Assembly (NCBI GenBank): GCA_015494725.1
Contig: WGAR01000003.1
Span: 1 to 54,697 of the forward strand
Direction of reading: 5' to 3'
Length of the DNA stretch: 54,697 bases
Source: Thermodesulfobacteriaceae bacterium
GTDB taxonomy: Bacteria > Desulfobacterota > Thermodesulfobacteria > Thermodesulfobacteriales > Thermodesulfobacteriaceae
Shown: positions 1 through 7,846 of the stretch, one piece after another
Numbering within the stretch: the stretch's first letter is position 1
Layout of the letters: every line of letters begins with the position of its first letter
Made by a program: the position numbers and the translations under genes
The notes under the pieces: generated by a model
Databases searched by the model: none
The model's input: only the letters and a program-made list of their open reading frames with translations
What the model was told of the DNA's origin: nothing

Positions 1-917
1 AGGGCCTTGCGCTGCTCCACGGTGGGCAGCCCCAGGCGTTTGTCCAGGATGTAGGAAAGGTGGTAAAGCCGGAACTTGGCGAACCGGGCCTGGTCGGTAT
101 GGGGCCAGGCGGTGGCCAGCAGCTTGTAAAAGATGCGGGCCCTCCGGATGCGTCCCCGTCGGAAATAAGCCTCCCCGAGCTTGAGCAGGAGTTCCGGGGC
201 CTCGTTTTCACGGCCCGAGAGATTGAGATAGCGAAAGTAAGCCTCCTCAGCCTTCTTAAGCTGCCCCTTACGAAGAAAATAATCCCCCAGAAACTTAAAG
301 ATCCCGGGGGCATAAGATTGCAGCTCCGGTTGTCGGGCTAGATCCTGCTGGACCTCTTGGATCGGCATTCCCGCCTGAAGAAGCACCTCCAGGGCCTGAG
401 CAATAAAGGGCTTGGCACAACCGGACTTAAGCACCTCCCGGGCCTTTTCCGCGGCCTTGGTCTGGATGCGATTTCGTAGATAGGCCCGGGCCGCCACCAT
501 CCGGGCCGCACATATCAGGTCGGCTCTACGGGCCTTCTTTTCCACTAATCGGGCATAAAACAGGGCTTCCCCGGCCTTTTGCAGATGAAGATAGGTCCGG
601 GCCAGAAGGAGCAAATCCTCCGGGGCCAGTTCATAGGAGAGGGAGAGAGGACCTAAAAGCCGGGCACATTCCTGATATTTTCCCAGGTCGTAGAGGATAT
701 GGGCCTCCAGCACCGCGGCGGGTTGATAGCGGGGGAAACGCCGCCGAAGCTCTCGCACCAGATAAAGGGCTCCCAAAAAGTCTCCCTGCTGATAGGCAAA
801 GCGTGTTTGTTCCAGCCACCAGGCCGGGTCTTCCTCCGGTTTCTGTCCGGCCCGAACCGGGACTATCCCCCCTCCCACCCAGAGGATCAGAATTCCTATC
901 GCCAGGAGTCTGCGCAT
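1..917 (-). CDS. Secreted TPR-repeat protein, C-terminus beyond window
   Basis: An open frame runs from an ATG at 917 to the window edge, 305 codons without a stop. The N-terminus is a signal peptide (MRRLLAIGILILWVGGG, then Ala-Gly near residue 24), so export to the periplasm is expected. The mature part is helical and Leu/Ala/Tyr-rich, with repeated patterns such as AYFRRGRIRRARIFYKLL and AFYARL-type stretches typical of tetratricopeptide repeats. TPR proteins are protein-protein scaffolds; the partner is unknown. The gene lies just downstream of a sigma-54 activator gene and has a -24/-12 type promoter at 960-974. The Shine-Dalgarno is weak. The family beyond TPR is not recognised. Confidence 0.75.
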   Translation of the reverse strand, partial: MRRLLAIGILILWVGGGIVPVRAGQKPEEDPAWWLEQTRFAYQQGDFLGALYLVRELRRRFPRYQPAAVLEAHILYDLGKYQECARLLGPLSLSYELAPEDLLLLARTYLHLQKAGEALFYARLVEKKARRADLICAARMVAARAYLRNRIQTKAAEKAREVLKSGCAKPFIAQALEVLLQAGMPIQEVQQDLARQPELQSYAPGIFKFLGDYFLRKGQLKKAEEAYFRYLNLSGRENEAPELLLKLGEAYFRRGRIRRARIFYKLLATAWPHTDQARFAKFRLYHLSYILDKRLGLPTVEQRKA

Positions 918-959
918 CTTCGCTTGGTTCCGATCTCTGAATCTTCCCCGGAGGAGATA

Positions 960-974
960 TGCAAAAAACAGACC
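960..974 (-). promoter_or_regulatory. Sigma-54 (-24/-12) promoter of the TPR gene
   Basis: Read on the minus strand the element is GGTCTGTTTTTTGCA: GG and GC separated by exactly ten bases, as in sigma-54 promoters, with the TTGCA form of the -12 box. It starts right after the stop codon of the sigma-54 activator and lies about 43 bases before the TPR start codon. The same 15 bases recur upstream of folD at 43221-43235. Confidence 0.6.
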
Positions 975-975
975 T

Positions 976-1929
976 TTACTCCAGCCCCAAACGCTTGATC
1001 TTTTCGATGAGGGTGGTGCGTTTTATTCCTAAAAGTTTGGCGGCCTGGCTCTTGACCCCTTTAGAGGCCCGCAGGGCCCGGAGGATGAATTCCTTCTCTA
1101 TTTCCTGCAGGGCCTTGGGAAGACTAAATTCCTCAAAGCCGAAGTCCTTGATGGTAAAGGGGGGACGATCCTGAGCCCGGACGATATGATCCGGAAGGTC
1201 CTCCGGCCCTATGGTCTCGTTTTCCGAAAGGATTACCAGACGCTCCATAAGATTTTCCAGCTCCCTAACATTGCCCGGCCAGGAATATTGTAAAAGATAC
1301 CGAAGGGCCTCTTCGGAGAGACGCTTGAGGGGTACTTCCTCCCGGGCACAGAACTGACGCAAAAAGTGTTCGGCCAGAAGCGGGATATCTTCCTTCCTCT
1401 CTCGTAGGGGAGGTAATCTGATGGGTATAACATTAAGCCTAAAGTAAAGATCCTTGCGGAAACGCCCCTCCGAAACCTCCCTTTCCAGATCCCGGTTGGT
1501 GGCGGCAATGATGCGGATGTTTACCGGAATGGGGCGTTCTCCTCCCAGACGCTCCACGGTCTTTTCCTGAAGCACCCGCAGGAGTTTGACCTGGAGCTTG
1601 GGACTCATCTCCGCGATCTCATCCAGAAAGATGGTTCCTCCCTCGGCCATCTCAAAGCGACCGGGCTTGCTGCGATGCGCCCCGGTGAAGGCCCCTTTCT
1701 CGTAACCGAAAAGTTCCGATTCCAGAAGTTCCTCGGGAATGGCCCCGCAGTTTACCGGGATAAAAGGGCCCTCTTTGCGCCGGCTCTGACGATGAATGGC
1801 CCGGGCCACCAGTTCCTTTCCCGTCCCGGATTCTCCTAAAATCAGGACCGTGCTCTCCGTGGGAGCGACCTTCTCGATGAGACGAAAGACCTCTTTGATG
1901 GCCGGACTTTGCCCGATAATCTCCTGCAT
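976..1929 (-). CDS. Sigma-54 dependent transcriptional activator, PspF-like (no receiver domain)
   Basis: 317 residues. The AAA+ domain begins at once with QEIIGQSPAIKEV and holds the Walker A motif GESGTGKE, the sigma-54 contact loop GAFTGA, and Walker B GGTIFLDEI. A Fis-type helix-turn-helix (GVKSQAAKLLGIKRTTLIEKI) ends the protein. It should bind enhancers and use ATP to open sigma-54 promoters. There is no N-terminal receiver or GAF domain, so the sensory input must come from a partner or from its own level, as in PspF. The ATG at 1929 is supported by a promoter whose -10 box ends 8 bases upstream; there is no Shine-Dalgarno. Sites it could act on are at 960-974 and 43221-43236; that link is inference. 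Confidence 0.93.
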   Translation of the reverse strand: MQEIIGQSPAIKEVFRLIEKVAPTESTVLILGESGTGKELVARAIHRQSRRKEGPFIPVNCGAIPEELLESELFGYEKGAFTGAHRSKPGRFEMAEGGTIFLDEIAEMSPKLQVKLLRVLQEKTVERLGGERPIPVNIRIIAATNRDLEREVSEGRFRKDLYFRLNVIPIRLPPLRERKEDIPLLAEHFLRQFCAREEVPLKRLSEEALRYLLQYSWPGNVRELENLMERLVILSENETIGPEDLPDHIVRAQDRPPFTIKDFGFEEFSLPKALQEIEKEFILRALRASKGVKSQAAKLLGIKRTTLIEKIKRLGLE

Positions 1930-1937
1930 GTATTCGT

Positions 1938-1966
1938 TTTTTACCTCTTTGCCCCTGAGGTGTCAA
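1938..1966 (-). promoter_or_regulatory. Sigma-70 type promoter of the sigma-54 activator
   Basis: On the minus strand: TTGACA (1966-1961, full consensus), a 17-base spacer, then TAAAAA (1943-1938). The ATG at 1929 follows after 8 bases, so transcription should start at or next to the start codon (leaderless). Confidence 0.6.
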
Positions 1967-1987
1967 ATTTTTGAACCCTCCGGGAAC

Positions 1988-2015
1988 TTGACCCCGAGGC
2001 GGTGGGGGCTACAAT
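1988..2015 (+). promoter_or_regulatory. Sigma-70 type promoter of nadC-thi4
   Basis: TTGACC (1988-1993), 16-base spacer, TACAAT (2010-2015); five of six consensus bases in each box. The ATG at 2023 begins 7 bases after the -10 box, so nadC is probably translated from a leaderless mRNA. A possible GTG start at 2002 lies inside the promoter and is therefore unlikely. Confidence 0.65.
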
Positions 2016-2022
2016 CCCTAAC

Positions 2023-2880
2023 ATGGTACTTGAGGCCTGGAGGCTGCGACCTCTGGTGGAGCGGGTCCTAAGGGAGGATCTCTTTTTCGGGGATCCTACC
2101 ACCGAGGCCCTGGTTCCGGAGGGATTGAAGGGACGAGGAGTATGTCGAAGCAAGGAGCCACTGGTGGTTTGCGGGTTACCGGTGGCCCGGGAGGTCTTCG
2201 GAGTGGTCGATCCGGAGCTGGAAGTGGATTTCCGGGTAAGGGAAGGGGAACAGGTGGAGGCTTATACCACCCTTTTTGAGGTGCGGGGACGGATTCGTTC
2301 CATCCTCCAGGGAGAGCGGGTAGCCCTTAACTTTCTACAGCACCTTTCCGGCATAGCCACCCTTACCCGTCGTTTTGTGGAGGCGGTGCGGGGGCTTCCG
2401 GTGCGGATAGTGGATACCCGTAAGACCACCCCGGGTCTGCGTTATCTGGAAAAATACGCGGTAAGGGTAGGAGGAGGCCACAACCATCGTTTGGGTCTCT
2501 CCGAGGGAGTCCTGATCAAGGATAACCATATCCGGGCCTGCGGAGGGATTAAAGAGGCGGTGAAAAGGGCCCGGGAAAAACTCCCCCATGTATTCCGCCT
2601 GGAGGTGGAGGTAAGCTCTCTCGAGGAGCTGGAAGAGGCCCTTTCGGCCGGGGCCGAGGTCATTCTTCTGGACAACTTCGATCCCCCTCGCGTCCGGGAG
2701 GCCGTGGCCCGGGCCCGCTCCCTCCGGCCCCAGGTGCTCCTTGAGGTCTCCGGAGGAGTAACCCTGGAGAATGTAAGGGCCTTTGCCGAGACCGGAGTGG
2801 ACCTCATTTCCGTAGGACGCCTCACCCATTCCGCTCCGGCGGTGGATATCCACCTGAAGATTACCGAAACCTTTAATTGA
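2023..2880 (+). CDS. nadC: Nicotinate-nucleotide pyrophosphorylase (quinolinate phosphoribosyltransferase)
   Basis: 285 residues, the usual family length. It decarboxylates quinolinate with PRPP to give nicotinate mononucleotide, the last de novo step specific to NAD synthesis. Family signatures are clear: LNFLQHLSGIAT, DTRKTTPGLR, the KYAVRVGGGHNHRLGLSEG block, IKDNH, LLDNF and EVSGGV. The start is placed at the ATG at 2023 because it sits 7 bases after a good -10 box. thi4 follows in the same direction; Thi4 consumes NAD, so pairing is sensible. nadB is in the window (12760-14376); nadA is not. Confidence 0.96.
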   Translation: MVLEAWRLRPLVERVLREDLFFGDPTTEALVPEGLKGRGVCRSKEPLVVCGLPVAREVFGVVDPELEVDFRVREGEQVEAYTTLFEVRGRIRSILQGERVALNFLQHLSGIATLTRRFVEAVRGLPVRIVDTRKTTPGLRYLEKYAVRVGGGHNHRLGLSEGVLIKDNHIRACGGIKEAVKRAREKLPHVFRLEVEVSSLEELEEALSAGAEVILLDNFDPPRVREAVARARSLRPQVLLEVSGGVTLENVRAFAETGVDLISVGRLTHSAPAVDIHLKITETFN

Positions 2881-2889
2881 AATTTTTCA

Positions 2890-2944
2890 CTTACTATTGC
2901 CCTTTGGGTGAAGGAAATTATAGTAAGTTGGTCGGATTAACCAA
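2890..2944 (+). promoter_or_regulatory. Structured leader in the nadC-thi4 gap
   Basis: Two hairpins lie between the genes. CTTACTAT (2890-2897) pairs perfectly with ATAGTAAG (2920-2927), and its loop holds a small CCC/GGG stem. Next to it TTGGT (2928-2932) pairs with ACCAA (2940-2944). The thi4 Shine-Dalgarno follows about 15 bases later. The conserved sequences of the TPP riboswitch are not present. It may be a regulatory or mRNA-processing element; function unknown. Confidence 0.35.
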
Positions 2945-2972
2945 TTCCACAGTTCTCAGAAAGGAGGAAGGC

Positions 2973-3758
2973 ATGGCTCTGGACGAGGTGAAGATTACGC
3001 AGGCTATTGTGGAGAGGTTTATGGCCAAACTGGAGGGAGCGCTGGAGCTGGATGTGGCCATCGTGGGGGCCGGGCCGGCGGGACTCACCGCGGCCTATAA
3101 GTTGGCCCGGGAAGGGTTTAAGGTGGCCGTGTTCGAGCGCAAACTCTCCATCGGAGGAGGGATGTGGGGCGGAGGTATGATGTTTAACGAGATAGTGGTG
3201 CAGGAAGAGGGGGCCCGGATCCTCAGGGAAGTGGGAGTTCGGGTGGAACCGTGGCAGGAGGGATACTACACCGCCGATTCCGTGGAATGCGTTTGCGCTC
3301 TGGGGTTCGCCGCCCGGAAAGCCGGGGCTTCCATCTTCAATCTCTTCAGTGTGGAAGATGTCATGGTGCGAGAAAACAGGGTGGTGGGTCTGGTTATCAA
3401 CTGGACGGCAGTGGAAATGGGCGGGCTTCACGTGGATCCTCTGGCCGTGCGCTCCAGATACGTGGTGGAATCCACCGGACACGAGCTTTCCGTGCTCCAC
3501 GTGCTTCAGCGCAAGATGAATGTGAAACTTTTCACTCCCAGCGGCAAGATCGAAGGCGAGCGTTCCCTCTGGGCCGAGGTGGCCGAAACTACCACCCTGG
3601 AAAACACCCGGGAGGTTTACCCCGGGATATTCGTGGCCGGAATGGCAGCCAATGCCACCTTCGGTTCCTTCCGGATGGGACCCATCTTCGGCGGAATGCT
3701 CCTTTCCGGTGAAAAGGTAGCCCGGGAGATTGCCCGGAGATTAAGAGAAGAGAAATAA
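2973..3758 (+). CDS. thi4: Thiazole synthase Thi4, sulfide-dependent type
   Basis: 261 residues from the ATG at 2973, which has a strong AAAGGAGG six bases upstream. Thi4 makes the thiazole of thiamine from NAD, glycine and sulfur. Visible features: Rossmann motif VAIVGAGPAGLTAAY (about 28-42), FERKLSIGGGMWGGGMMF, and ESTGHE. At the position where the yeast suicide enzyme has its sacrificial cysteine, this protein reads GLHVDPL (His153), as in archaeal Thi4 enzymes that use free sulfide and turn over. That fits an anaerobic sulfidic habitat. It is co-transcribed with nadC, which supplies its NAD substrate pathway. Confidence 0.94.
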   Translation: MALDEVKITQAIVERFMAKLEGALELDVAIVGAGPAGLTAAYKLAREGFKVAVFERKLSIGGGMWGGGMMFNEIVVQEEGARILREVGVRVEPWQEGYYTADSVECVCALGFAARKAGASIFNLFSVEDVMVRENRVVGLVINWTAVEMGGLHVDPLAVRSRYVVESTGHELSVLHVLQRKMNVKLFTPSGKIEGERSLWAEVAETTTLENTREVYPGIFVAGMAANATFGSFRMGPIFGGMLLSGEKVAREIARRLREEK

Positions 3759-3764
3759 AAAAGA

Positions 3765-3788
3765 AAGGGCGGGCCAGGGCCCGCCCTT
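3765..3788 (-). terminator. Rho-independent terminator of the slyD-ppaC operon
   Basis: An 11-base perfect inverted repeat, AAGGGCGGGCC / GGCCCGCCCTT. On the minus strand it is followed by TTTCTTTTTTATTTC, a good U-tract. It lies between convergent thi4 and ppaC; on the plus strand there is no U-tract. Confidence 0.85.
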
Positions 3789-3802
3789 AAGACTCAAACT
3801 CC

Positions 3803-4762
3803 TTAGGCCCCGAAGGCCTTCTCCAGCGGCGGTACCACCTGTTTCTTACGGCTCATAACTCCATCCAGCCAGATGCTCTTGCCCTCCAGCTTCTTCCCGA
3901 AGGCCTTCTCGATTACCGAAGGATCGTCGGTTACCACCAGGAGCTCGGTTCCCTCCTTCATGATGTCGGTAAGCATAAGAACGATGGTGTGGTATCCTCC
4001 CTCGGCCTTCACCTTCTGCATCTCATCATAGATGGAATCCTTCACCTCCGCCAGGAGATCCAGGCTTACCACCTCGATCTGTCCGGCTCCTACTTTGTTG
4101 CCGGCCATGGTGTAATCCTTAAAGTCGCGGTAGAGAAGGTCGCGCGGGCTCTTTCCGGAAACATCGCTCTTGGCCTTGAACATCTCCATGGCAAAGGCCA
4201 TGATGTCATCAATGCCGGCGATCTTGGCCAGATCCTCCGCCGCCTTCTTGTCGAAATCGGTGGTGGTTACGGACTTGAAGGCCACCGTATCCGAAAGGAT
4301 GGCCGCCAGCAGGATTCCGGCGATCTCCTTGGGAATATCCACCTTAAAGAATTCGAACAGGGACTTGATAATGGAGGCGGTGCATCCGGTGGGCATATTG
4401 ATGAAGACAATGGGATTGGGAGTGGTGATGTCCCCGATCTTGTGGTGATCGATGATGGCCACGATCTCGGCCTGATCGATATTGTCCAGGGTCTGGCCCC
4501 GTTCGCTGTGATCCACCAGGATCACTTTCTTTCCGGCTCCATCGGTCATGAGCTCTGGAGTGGGAACCCCGAAGTGCTTGAGGACGAACTCGGTTTCGGG
4601 GTTGAGATCCCCCTGACGAACCGCCACCGCCTCTTCCTTATGGTGCGCACAGTAAGGGCTGCCGCTTTTTACCAGCTGGTTGCGCAAATAGGCATACCCT
4701 ATGGCAGAACAAATGGAATCCGTATCCGGACTCTTGTGACCGGCTACATAGATTTTACTCAT
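3803..4762 (-). CDS. ppaC: Manganese-dependent inorganic pyrophosphatase (family II, DHH)
   Basis: 319 residues. It hydrolyses pyrophosphate to phosphate in the cytoplasm. DHH-family metal motifs are intact: GHKSPDTDS (about 8-16), DHSE, the DHH signature IIDHHKIGD, and a C-terminal DHHA2 domain ending in SRKKQVVPPL, whose SRKKQ binds substrate. The start has a strong AAAAGGAGGGAGG. It is the last gene of the operon, 44 bases after hflX and before a terminator. Family II enzymes are common in anaerobes. Confidence 0.95.
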   Translation of the reverse strand: MSKIYVAGHKSPDTDSICSAIGYAYLRNQLVKSGSPYCAHHKEEAVAVRQGDLNPETEFVLKHFGVPTPELMTDGAGKKVILVDHSERGQTLDNIDQAEIVAIIDHHKIGDITTPNPIVFINMPTGCTASIIKSLFEFFKVDIPKEIAGILLAAILSDTVAFKSVTTTDFDKKAAEDLAKIAGIDDIMAFAMEMFKAKSDVSGKSPRDLLYRDFKDYTMAGNKVGAGQIEVVSLDLLAEVKDSIYDEMQKVKAEGGYHTIVLMLTDIMKEGTELLVVTDDPSVIEKAFGKKLEGKSIWLDGVMSRKKQVVPPLEKAFGA

Positions 4763-4806
4763 TTCCCTCCCTCCTTTTAAAAATTAGATTCAGCCAATTT
4801 TTGCTA

Positions 4807-6441
4807 TCACGCTGAAGCTCTTCTGTCAAGGAAAAGGGCGATGCGGGAGAGTAGGGGAGGGAGGGTATGAGGGTCCAGGGCCGAAATGGCTTCGGCCTGA
4901 TAACGCCTCCGGTAGGCCAGGACCTCTTCCGGAGGAACTTGATCGATCTTGTTGAAGACCAGAAGACGCTCTACCCCGAGTTCCATCTGGTCAAGGATTT
5001 CCTCCACCGCCTGGATATGTTCCTCGAAATGGGGATGGCTGATGTCCACCAGATGGAGGAGGAGATCCGCCTCATAAAGTTCCTCCAGGGTGGCCTGAAA
5101 GGCCTTGCGCAGTTCCTGGGGAAGATCCCGGATAAAACCCACTGTATCCGTAAAGAGAACCGTTTTCCCGTTGGGAAGATATACCCTGCGGGTGGCCGGA
5201 TCCAGGGTGGCGAATAATCTGTCTTCAGCCAGAAAATCTTCCCTGGAGAGGGTGTTAAGCAGGGTGGTTTTCCCGGCGTTGGTATAACCCACCAGGGCCA
5301 CCACCGGCAGACCCTTCCTCCGGCGGCGTTTGCGTCTTAGCCCCCGCTGTTTGGAGATCTCCCTCAACTCCTTTTCCAGACGGGCAATACGTTCCCGAAT
5401 CCTTCGACGATCCACTTCCAGTTTGGTCTCACCCGGACCGCGGCCACCGATACCTCCGGTGAGCCGGGAAAAGGCATCGTCCTTGGCCCGCAAGCGGGGA
5501 AGCATGTACTTGAGCTGGGCCATCTCCACCTGGATCTTTCCCTCGCGGCTTCTGGCTCGCTGGGCAAAGATGTCCAGGATGAGCTGGGTGCGGTCGATCA
5601 CCCGGAGATCGGTGATCTCGGTAAGGGCCCGGACCTGGGAGGGAGTGAGCTCCCCGTCGAAGATGAGAAGATTGGCCGAGGTCTGCATGGCCTGAATAAT
5701 AATCTCCGAAAGCTTACCTTTCCCCACCACATATCGCGGGTCCGGAGCGCTCCTCCTCTGAAGCACCTCGCCCACCACGGCTACCCCGGCGGTGCGGGCC
5801 AGTTCCCGGAGTTCCGCCAGACGTTCCTCCATGAGAAGCCGGGGGCCGGGATGGACCGCTACCAGAAGGGCCCGATCCTCCCGGTCGCTCACCTCCTTGA
5901 GCGGACGAACCCGCTCCAGTTCCTCCTCCAGCGACTCGATTAACCTCCGGTAATCGTCCCTGAGTTCCCAGGGATAGGCCGGATCCAGGTACCCGTAATA
6001 TCCGTTCTCGTCGCGCCGGGGCAGAAGATAGGCGGTGTGAAGACGCCCGGGCAGACCGTCCGCCCGCACCTCCAGGGCGCTCATGGTGTCCAGGCGAAGG
6101 AAGGCCAGATCCAGCAGGTCGTCCTGATCCAGACCTTCGTGGGAAAGATGGGTATGGACACATCGTAAGCCCAGAAGACGCCCGCTCGCTTTACGGGCCC
6201 GGGCGATCTCCGGAATCACGATCTGATGATAGCTCCCCAGGATCACGTACTCGATTTCCCCCCGTCGGTTGATCAGAATGCCTATCTGGCGGTTGAGTTC
6301 CCGGGAAAGACGGGCCATTTCCCGGCAGAGTTCATGCGTAATCAGATAATCCGGCGGAATACGACGCCGATAAAGACGTTCCAGAGCCCGGATTTCACTC
6401 GGGGACAGACCGGAGGTTTGACCGTAAACCGTGCGAGACAT
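4807..6441 (-). CDS. hflX: GTPase HflX with N-terminal extension
   Basis: 544 residues, against about 430 for E. coli HflX; the extra length is an N-terminal region of about 190 residues (to about VSDREDRALLVAVHP). The HflX core follows with the GRG/GPGETKLEVDRR motif and a basic helix. The G domain shows G1 GYTNAGKTTLLN, G3 DTVGFI and G4 NKID. HflX binds the 50S subunit and rescues stalled or hibernating ribosomes, often after heat stress. The gene begins 3 bases after der stops, so two ribosome-related GTPases are coupled. The role of the extension is unknown. Confidence 0.94.
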   Translation of the reverse strand: MSRTVYGQTSGLSPSEIRALERLYRRRIPPDYLITHELCREMARLSRELNRQIGILINRRGEIEYVILGSYHQIVIPEIARARKASGRLLGLRCVHTHLSHEGLDQDDLLDLAFLRLDTMSALEVRADGLPGRLHTAYLLPRRDENGYYGYLDPAYPWELRDDYRRLIESLEEELERVRPLKEVSDREDRALLVAVHPGPRLLMEERLAELRELARTAGVAVVGEVLQRRSAPDPRYVVGKGKLSEIIIQAMQTSANLLIFDGELTPSQVRALTEITDLRVIDRTQLILDIFAQRARSREGKIQVEMAQLKYMLPRLRAKDDAFSRLTGGIGGRGPGETKLEVDRRRIRERIARLEKELREISKQRGLRRKRRRRKGLPVVALVGYTNAGKTTLLNTLSREDFLAEDRLFATLDPATRRVYLPNGKTVLFTDTVGFIRDLPQELRKAFQATLEELYEADLLLHLVDISHPHFEEHIQAVEEILDQMELGVERLLVFNKIDQVPPEEVLAYRRRYQAEAISALDPHTLPPLLSRIALFLDRRASA

Positions 6442-6444
6442 AGA

Positions 6445-7770
6445 TTAGCGCCGGGGTCTGAAAATCACCCGTAAAGGAGATTTTTGAAAACCGAGATAAC
6501 CCCGCAACCGATTACGAATAAAACGTTCTACACTTTTGGGAATTTCGTTGGGATAATTGCTGAATATCACCACCGTAGGCGGACGTATCTCCGCCTGGGT
6601 TGCATAGTAAAATTTTAATCGATGACCGGAGGGAGTGTAAAGGGCCCTTTCTCTTTTGATCTCTTCCAGGGCACGGTTTACCTGAGCGGTGGGAATGCGT
6701 CGGGAGTATTCGGCATAGACCTCCTCCACCAGAGGGAGGATCTCCTTCACCCTGCGCCCGGTGCGGGCCGAAACGGTAAGGATAGGGGCCCAGGGAACGA
6801 AGCGGGCCCCGTGCCGCACCTGCTCGAGAAGGATATTCCCCTCCTCGCGTCTTCCGTCGAGGAGATCCCATTTGTTTACCAAGATAATACAGGCCTTGTG
6901 GCGCTTTTCGATCTGGGCCAGGATCTTTTGATCCTGATCGGTTATACCCTCTTCGGCGGTAAGCACCAGAAGCGCCACCTCGGCCCGTTCCAGGGCCTCA
7001 AAGGCCTTGTCCACGCTGAATTTTTCCACCCGGGCTTTAATGCGGGGTCTGCGCCGGATGCCGGCCGTATCTATGAGAAGATAGCGCCGTCCATCCGGCA
7101 ACTCGAGAAGGGTGTCGATACTGTCCCGGGTGGTACCCGGGACATCCGAGACAATCATGCGTTCATAACCCACCAGCCGATTGAGAAGGGAGCTCTTGCC
7201 CACGTTGGGCCGCCCCAGGATGGCCACCCTGATAAGAGGTGTGGCCCGGGGCTCTTCTTCCTCCCCGGCTGTCTCCGGCAGCATTTCCCTTATCAGCCGT
7301 CTCAGTTCCTCAAGCCCCTTCTGGTGCCTGGCGGAAACGGGGACCAGGGGTTCGATGCCCAGGGAATAAAATTCGGCCACATTGAGAAGGTCCTCCCGAC
7401 CCTCGACCTTGTTTACCACCAGGATCACGGGCTTGCCCTTCTCCCTCACCCGTTCGGCCACTTCCTGGTCCAGAGGGGTTAGACCGGTCTTGGCCTCCAC
7501 CACCAGGAGGACCAGATCGGCCTCGCTTAGAGCCGCCTCCGCCTGTTTGAGGGTCTCCCGTACCAGAAGGTCCTCGGCCTCCGGTTCAAGCCCCCCGGTA
7601 TCAATGAGGATCACCTGCTGGTCCTCTATCTCCGCCTCACCATAGATGCGATCCCGGGTGACCCCCGGCGTGCGTTCCACTACCGCTTTACGCTCCCCGA
7701 TAAGGGTATTAAACAGGGTGGATTTGCCCACATTGGGGCGTCCCACCAGGGCTATTTTAGGTTTTTTCAT
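6445..7770 (-). CDS. der: Ribosome biogenesis GTPase Der (EngA)
   Basis: 441 residues from the ATG at 7770. It carries two G domains in tandem, each with GRPNVGKS (residues about 8-15 and again mid-protein), DTGG or DTAG, and NKV/NKWD motifs, followed by a C-terminal KH-like domain. Der is needed for 50S maturation. Longer upstream in-frame sequence is unlike the family, and the MKKPKIALVGRPN start is typical. It sits 76 bases after the RACo-like gene and 3 bases before hflX. Confidence 0.96.
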   Translation of the reverse strand: MKKPKIALVGRPNVGKSTLFNTLIGERKAVVERTPGVTRDRIYGEAEIEDQQVILIDTGGLEPEAEDLLVRETLKQAEAALSEADLVLLVVEAKTGLTPLDQEVAERVREKGKPVILVVNKVEGREDLLNVAEFYSLGIEPLVPVSARHQKGLEELRRLIREMLPETAGEEEEPRATPLIRVAILGRPNVGKSSLLNRLVGYERMIVSDVPGTTRDSIDTLLELPDGRRYLLIDTAGIRRRPRIKARVEKFSVDKAFEALERAEVALLVLTAEEGITDQDQKILAQIEKRHKACIILVNKWDLLDGRREEGNILLEQVRHGARFVPWAPILTVSARTGRRVKEILPLVEEVYAEYSRRIPTAQVNRALEEIKRERALYTPSGHRLKFYYATQAEIRPPTVVIFSNYPNEIPKSVERFIRNRLRGYLGFQKSPLRVIFRPRR

Positions 7771-7846
7771 GCGGGATTCCGAAGGTACCTGAAATTTGGA
7801 CCGGATTTCCGTTCCAGAAACAAGGTAGGAAGAAGATGTGCTTCTG

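Noticed and set aside
2002..2022. GTG start for nadC at 2002
   Set aside because: It lies within the spacer and -10 box of the promoter, so the mRNA would begin after it.
2881..2972. TPP riboswitch before thi4
   Set aside because: The conserved CUGAGA and ACCUGAUC-type segments are absent.
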